The translations under genes were made by a program, and so were the position numbers. Source: Candidatus Sulfopaludibacter sp. SbA3 (lineage in GTDB: Bacteria; Acidobacteriota; Vicinamibacteria; Vicinamibacterales; UBA2999). Taken from it: a stretch of DNA of 64,000 nucleotides. Below are positions 61,165-64,000 of the stretch, in pieces. Position 1 is the stretch's first letter, and the number at the start of each line of letters is the position of its first letter. The notes beneath the pieces were generated by a model. The model saw nothing but the letters and a program-made list of their open reading frames with translations, was not told the DNA's origin and ran no database searches. The stretch covers positions 62,001-126,000 of the forward strand of contig CAMDNQ010000002.1 in the NCBI GenBank assembly GCA_945903265.1. Direction: 5' to 3'.

Positions 61165-62289
61165 ATGAAGCATCTTCAGCTCGCCGTCGCGTTCGCGGTG
61201 CTCGCCTTCGCCGGGGTGTACGTCAGCGCACAGCAGGCGCCGCCGAAGGAGATTCCGCCGGCGCTGCACTGGGCATACGGCTACTCCGCCGGCGCGGCCC
61301 CGCTGAACAACAACGCCCGTCCGGGCGCCACGCCCGCGGCCGTTGTCGATCCGAACGAACTCGTGAAGATCCCGGGGAGCACACAGGCGCTCCCGCGCTC
61401 GATCTTCCGGCGCGCGAAAGGCGACGAGGGGGTCAAGCCCGTGCCCGACTGGGCGCCGGATTCGCATCCGCCGATGCCCGACATCGTCAGGTTGGGCCGC
61501 AGCATCCGGGACGCAAGCGGCAACTACCTGAGCCCGACCGATGGCAACGGCAACATCGTGTACGCGGCAGGCGGTGTCGAGGACGGCGGTATCCGCGCGT
61601 GCGGCTTCTGCCACAGCGCGCACGGCATGGGACACCCGGGGAATGGCGCGATCGCCGGACTCCCGGCCAGTTACCTGATGCAGCAGATGGAGGATTATCG
61701 CAACGGCCTCCGCAACAGTTCCGATCCGTCCAAGGGCAACACGAAACGCATGGCGTGGTACGCCACGCGCATGACGCCCGCGGAAACGAAAGCGTCAATC
61801 GACTACTTCAGCAAGCTGCCCTATCCGAAGAGTTACCGCGTCGTGGAAGCGACGATGGTTCCGACGACGCGCATCACCGAATACTTCATTCCGGCGACCG
61901 GCGCCGTGGCGGGCACCGAGCCGATCGACGGACGGATCATCGAAGTGCCCGAACATCCCGAGCTCACCGAGCTGCGCGCGCCGAACGCCCCGTTCGTCGC
62001 GTACGTACCACCGGGCGCGCTGGCGAGGGGCCAGCAGGCCGCCGTGACATTCCAGTGCGCCACCTGCCACGGCGCATCTCTGAACGGCATGACGATGGCG
62101 GAGTGGGGCGAGGTCCCCGCGATCGCAGGGCGCTCACCCGCGTACGTCGTGCGTCAGATGTTCGACATGAAGACGGGCTCGCGCCGCGGCACGAACGCGA
62201 AGTCGATGAAGGCCATCGTCGATCGGATGACGCCAGAAGACATGATTCACGTCGCCGCATATGTGGCGTCCCAGGCACCTCAGCCCTAA
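61165..62289 (+). CDS. exported di-haem cytochrome c
   Basis: 374 residues, signal peptide about 1-22. Haem motifs CGFCH (146-150) and CATCH (about 297). GHPGNGAIAGLPASYLMQQMEDYRNG after the first and MTPEDMIHVAAYVAS at the end are like the protein at 30132-31070, with a longer N-terminal region. A class I type di-haem carrier, co-transcribed with the propeller/monohaem gene two bases upstream. Probably passes electrons from that protein to the respiratory chain; the pairing is inference from position. Confidence 0.84.
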   Translation: MKHLQLAVAFAVLAFAGVYVSAQQAPPKEIPPALHWAYGYSAGAAPLNNNARPGATPAAVVDPNELVKIPGSTQALPRSIFRRAKGDEGVKPVPDWAPDSHPPMPDIVRLGRSIRDASGNYLSPTDGNGNIVYAAGGVEDGGIRACGFCHSAHGMGHPGNGAIAGLPASYLMQQMEDYRNGLRNSSDPSKGNTKRMAWYATRMTPAETKASIDYFSKLPYPKSYRVVEATMVPTTRITEYFIPATGAVAGTEPIDGRIIEVPEHPELTELRAPNAPFVAYVPPGALARGQQAAVTFQCATCHGASLNGMTMAEWGEVPAIAGRSPAYVVRQMFDMKTGSRRGTNAKSMKAIVDRMTPEDMIHVAAYVASQAPQP

Positions 62290-62332
62290 GCACCGGGCAC
62301 CATCATTGCGTCATCCGCCCGTGGAGGTTGAG

Positions 62333-62656
62333 ATGACCCACAACATAGGAACCGTCGAGCGCTACGCACGACTCGCCGCGGGGATTGCGGCGGCGTACGC
62401 GGCGACGAGGACGACGGGCTGGAAGCGCTCGGCGCTCAGCAGCATGGCTTTTTCCGGTATTGGCACCGGCCTGACCGGCTATTGCCCGATCAACGAAGCG
62501 ATCGGCCGCCACCCGGAGTCAATCGACGAGCAAGGCGAGCGGGATACGGAGCTGCGGCGGCAGATGGCCATGGCGAGCGCGCTCGGCACCAAACCGTCGA
62601 GCTATGCGCCGATGCCGGCGGTCACCCGGCAGAACGACTCGTTCGGCGGAGCGTAG
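62333..62656 (+). CDS. DUF2892-like small membrane protein
   Basis: 107 residues; GGAGG lies five bases before the ATG at 62333. N-terminal MTHNIGTVERYARLAAGIAAAYAAT and a second hydrophobic segment with GTGLTGYCPINEAIG match the YgaP-like DUF2892 pattern, including the conserved GYCP. The C-terminal 45 residues are charged and polar with no recognised motif. Function unknown. Confidence 0.7.
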   Translation: MTHNIGTVERYARLAAGIAAAYAATRTTGWKRSALSSMAFSGIGTGLTGYCPINEAIGRHPESIDEQGERDTELRRQMAMASALGTKPSSYAPMPAVTRQNDSFGGA

Positions 62657-62680
62657 TCCACACCTGATATAAACGGCGGC

Positions 62681-63781
62681 GTGCGAACAGCCATCTGGCT
62701 CGTCGCCGCCTGTTCAGCAGCGATGCTTGCTGCGCCCGCCGCGCCTCTGGGCGCTGCGGGCGGTCCCCCCGGCTCAGCTCGGGGCAGGCAGCAGGCCGCG
62801 TTGCCCTCGGCGCTACCGTCGGTCCGGCTGGTCAGCGCCCCTCCGCTCGTCATGCCTGGAGCGGTGGACTCGAACATTCCGATGGCGTGGAGTCTCGTCG
62901 AGGGACGCTGGGAGCTCTCTGCGCTCGCGTCGTGGGGCGGTATCCCCGCGCTTCTGACCGGACCTTCAGTCGACCAGATGCACAGCGTCGGCAATGTGAC
63001 CATCGAGCCGCATCCCGGAGACGGCATCTGGATCGAGAGCGTGATTCCCGACGAGAGCGGCACGTGGTACGGCTACTACCATCACGAGCGTTCGGCGGAC
63101 GAGTGCGGGCGCCCGGACCGGTTTATCCCCCGAATCGGCGCCGCCCGGTCGACCGACCGTGGAGCGACGTGGGAGGACCTCGGCATCATTCTCGAGGGGC
63201 CGCCGGGCGGCATCGCGTGTGCGTCGACGAACCGCTACGTCCTTGGCGGCGTCGGCGACGTCAGCGCGATCCTGAGCGCCGACCACTCCGACCTGTTCCT
63301 GTACTTCACGCAATATCCGCGGTCGGCATCGGCCCAGGGGGTTGCCGTCGCGCGGCTGGCGTGGGCGGACCGCGATGCACCGGCCGGGCGCCTCACGATC
63401 TGGAACGAGGGTGCGTGGCTGCCGGGTGTGGAAGGGACGCCGCTGGTCGCTCCGGGGCGCCCGTGGCACGACGGCAACGCCGCCGCCGACGCGTTCTGGG
63501 GACCATCGATCCACTGGAACGCGTACCTGGACCGCTACGTCATGCTGATCAACCGGGCGCGCGACGAATCGTTCAACAACGAAGGGATCTACGTGTCGTT
63601 CGCGGGCCGGCTCGACGATCCGCGCGGGTGGAGCGCGCCGCGAAAGTTCATGAATGGCGGCGGATGGTATCCGCAGGTGGCTGGACTCGAGATCGGCAGC
63701 GGTACGGACAAAGAAACGGGCCAGCGGGCCCGCTTCTTCCTGACCGGACGTTCAGAGCACTACATCGAGTTCACGAAGTAA
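62681..63781 (+). CDS. exported sialidase-like beta-propeller protein
   Basis: 366 residues from a GTG start. Signal peptide about 1-25. Asp-box-like and propeller features: IPRIGAARSTDRGATWEDLG (a BNR/Asp-box), DVSAILSADHSDLFLYFTQYP, WGPSIHWNAYLDRYVMLINRA and RDESFNNEGIYVSFAGRLDD. These resemble DUF4185 or GH43/sialidase-like propellers. The catalytic acids cannot be assigned with confidence. There is no Shine-Dalgarno; an A/T-rich TGATATAAAC lies seven to ten bases upstream. Probably acts on a glycan outside the cytoplasm. Confidence 0.65.
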   Translation: MRTAIWLVAACSAAMLAAPAAPLGAAGGPPGSARGRQQAALPSALPSVRLVSAPPLVMPGAVDSNIPMAWSLVEGRWELSALASWGGIPALLTGPSVDQMHSVGNVTIEPHPGDGIWIESVIPDESGTWYGYYHHERSADECGRPDRFIPRIGAARSTDRGATWEDLGIILEGPPGGIACASTNRYVLGGVGDVSAILSADHSDLFLYFTQYPRSASAQGVAVARLAWADRDAPAGRLTIWNEGAWLPGVEGTPLVAPGRPWHDGNAAADAFWGPSIHWNAYLDRYVMLINRARDESFNNEGIYVSFAGRLDDPRGWSAPRKFMNGGGWYPQVAGLEIGSGTDKETGQRARFFLTGRSEHYIEFTK

Positions 63782-64000
63782 CTACCTGGTGCCCGGCGCG
63801 AACAGCCGGACCCACGGTCCGTTCAGAATCACCTGTTCCCCGGTGTTGTCGCGACCCTTGAACCGCGTCTGGGCGTAGTGGAAGGTCGGCACGCCGCTGC
63901 ACCAACGCGTATGCAGGATGACCGTGTCGTACTTGCCGATGTTGATCCGCTCGGTGTTCCTGCTGGTGAACCGTCCGTCAAAGAAATTCTCCCGCTCCAT
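63782..64000 (-). CDS. C-terminal part of an unidentified protein, cut by the window edge
   Basis: 72 residues are visible, ending just after the convergent sialidase-like gene stops. The frame is open to the edge, so the ATG at 64000 may be internal. Sequence includes ERINIGKYDTVILHTRW and FHYAQTRFKGRDNTGEQVILN. I do not recognise the family. No signal, membrane segment or catalytic motif is visible in this part. Confidence 0.55.
   Translation of the reverse strand: MERENFFDGRFTSRNTERINIGKYDTVILHTRWCSGVPTFHYAQTRFKGRDNTGEQVILNGPWVRLFAPGTR

Overview
The window is GC-rich (about two thirds G+C by eye), densely coding chromosomal DNA. The gene content points to a soil-type Acidobacteriota genome, most likely class Vicinamibacteria. 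The evidence is two Oar-like TonB-dependent receptors with a carboxypeptidase-regulatory N-terminus, many DUF6152 proteins, cytochromes like the reaction-centre cytochrome c subunit, twin-arginine amidohydrolases, and short palindromic repeats placed inside and between genes. This assignment is inference. I saw no rRNA, tRNA, CRISPR array, integrase or transposase, and no gene-free stretch longer than about 160 bp.

Layout. 1-2.8 kb: the start of a DUF6152 gene leaving the window, an Ig/IPT-like lipoprotein, and a di-haem cytochrome. 2.8-14.2 kb (all minus): two TonB-dependent receptors, a methyltransferase-like exported protein with an apparent CTG start, and a six-gene run mixing three DUF6152 proteins with three members of an uncharacterised exported family. 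I call that family HTEQLH after its motif. 14.3-22.5 kb: a hydroxyisobutyrate-dehydrogenase-like enzyme, a cupredoxin lipoprotein, an ABC ATPase, an MFS carrier, a membrane spermidine-synthase-like/TPR fusion invaded by palindromic repeats, and an NHL propeller. 22.5-31 kb: a fused double alpha/beta hydrolase, a Kelch protein, three tandem Tat-exported amidohydrolases, an MBL-fold protein and a di-haem cytochrome. 31-36.5 kb: a second reaction-centre-like cytochrome, another DUF6152, an FG-GAP protein, and a three-gene HTEQLH/DUF6152/HTEQLH operon. 36.6-43.8 kb: a carboxypeptidase-regulatory/propeller/monohaem protein, a PHP-like protein, then an MBL-fold/cytochrome/hydrolase operon. 43.8-51.8 kb: a DUF4239 membrane protein, an FAD monooxygenase, a 4Fe-4S/NrfD fusion with a molybdopterin oxidoreductase, and a SulP transporter. 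51.8-64 kb: an amidohydrolase-like protein that has lost its metal ligands, a second FG-GAP protein, an NHL propeller, a split UxaA/SuyAB-type lyase with malate dehydrogenase, a second propeller/monohaem protein with a di-haem cytochrome, and small hypotheticals.

How it may work. Most products carry Sec, Tat or lipoprotein signals, so this looks like an envelope-centred catabolic and redox region. Receptors import ligands, hydrolases act in the periplasm, c-type cytochromes and a copper protein move electrons, and cytoplasmic lyase and dehydrogenase enzymes finish. The substrate cannot be read from the sequence. The strongest candidate for something undescribed is the DUF6152 family. All six copies are predicted to begin, after signal cleavage, with His-His, and the five complete copies have an invariant Asn-Pro-His at residue 28 or 29. 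This arrangement could form an N-terminal histidine-brace copper site. The genes are repeatedly coupled by overlapping stop and start codons to HTEQLH-family genes.
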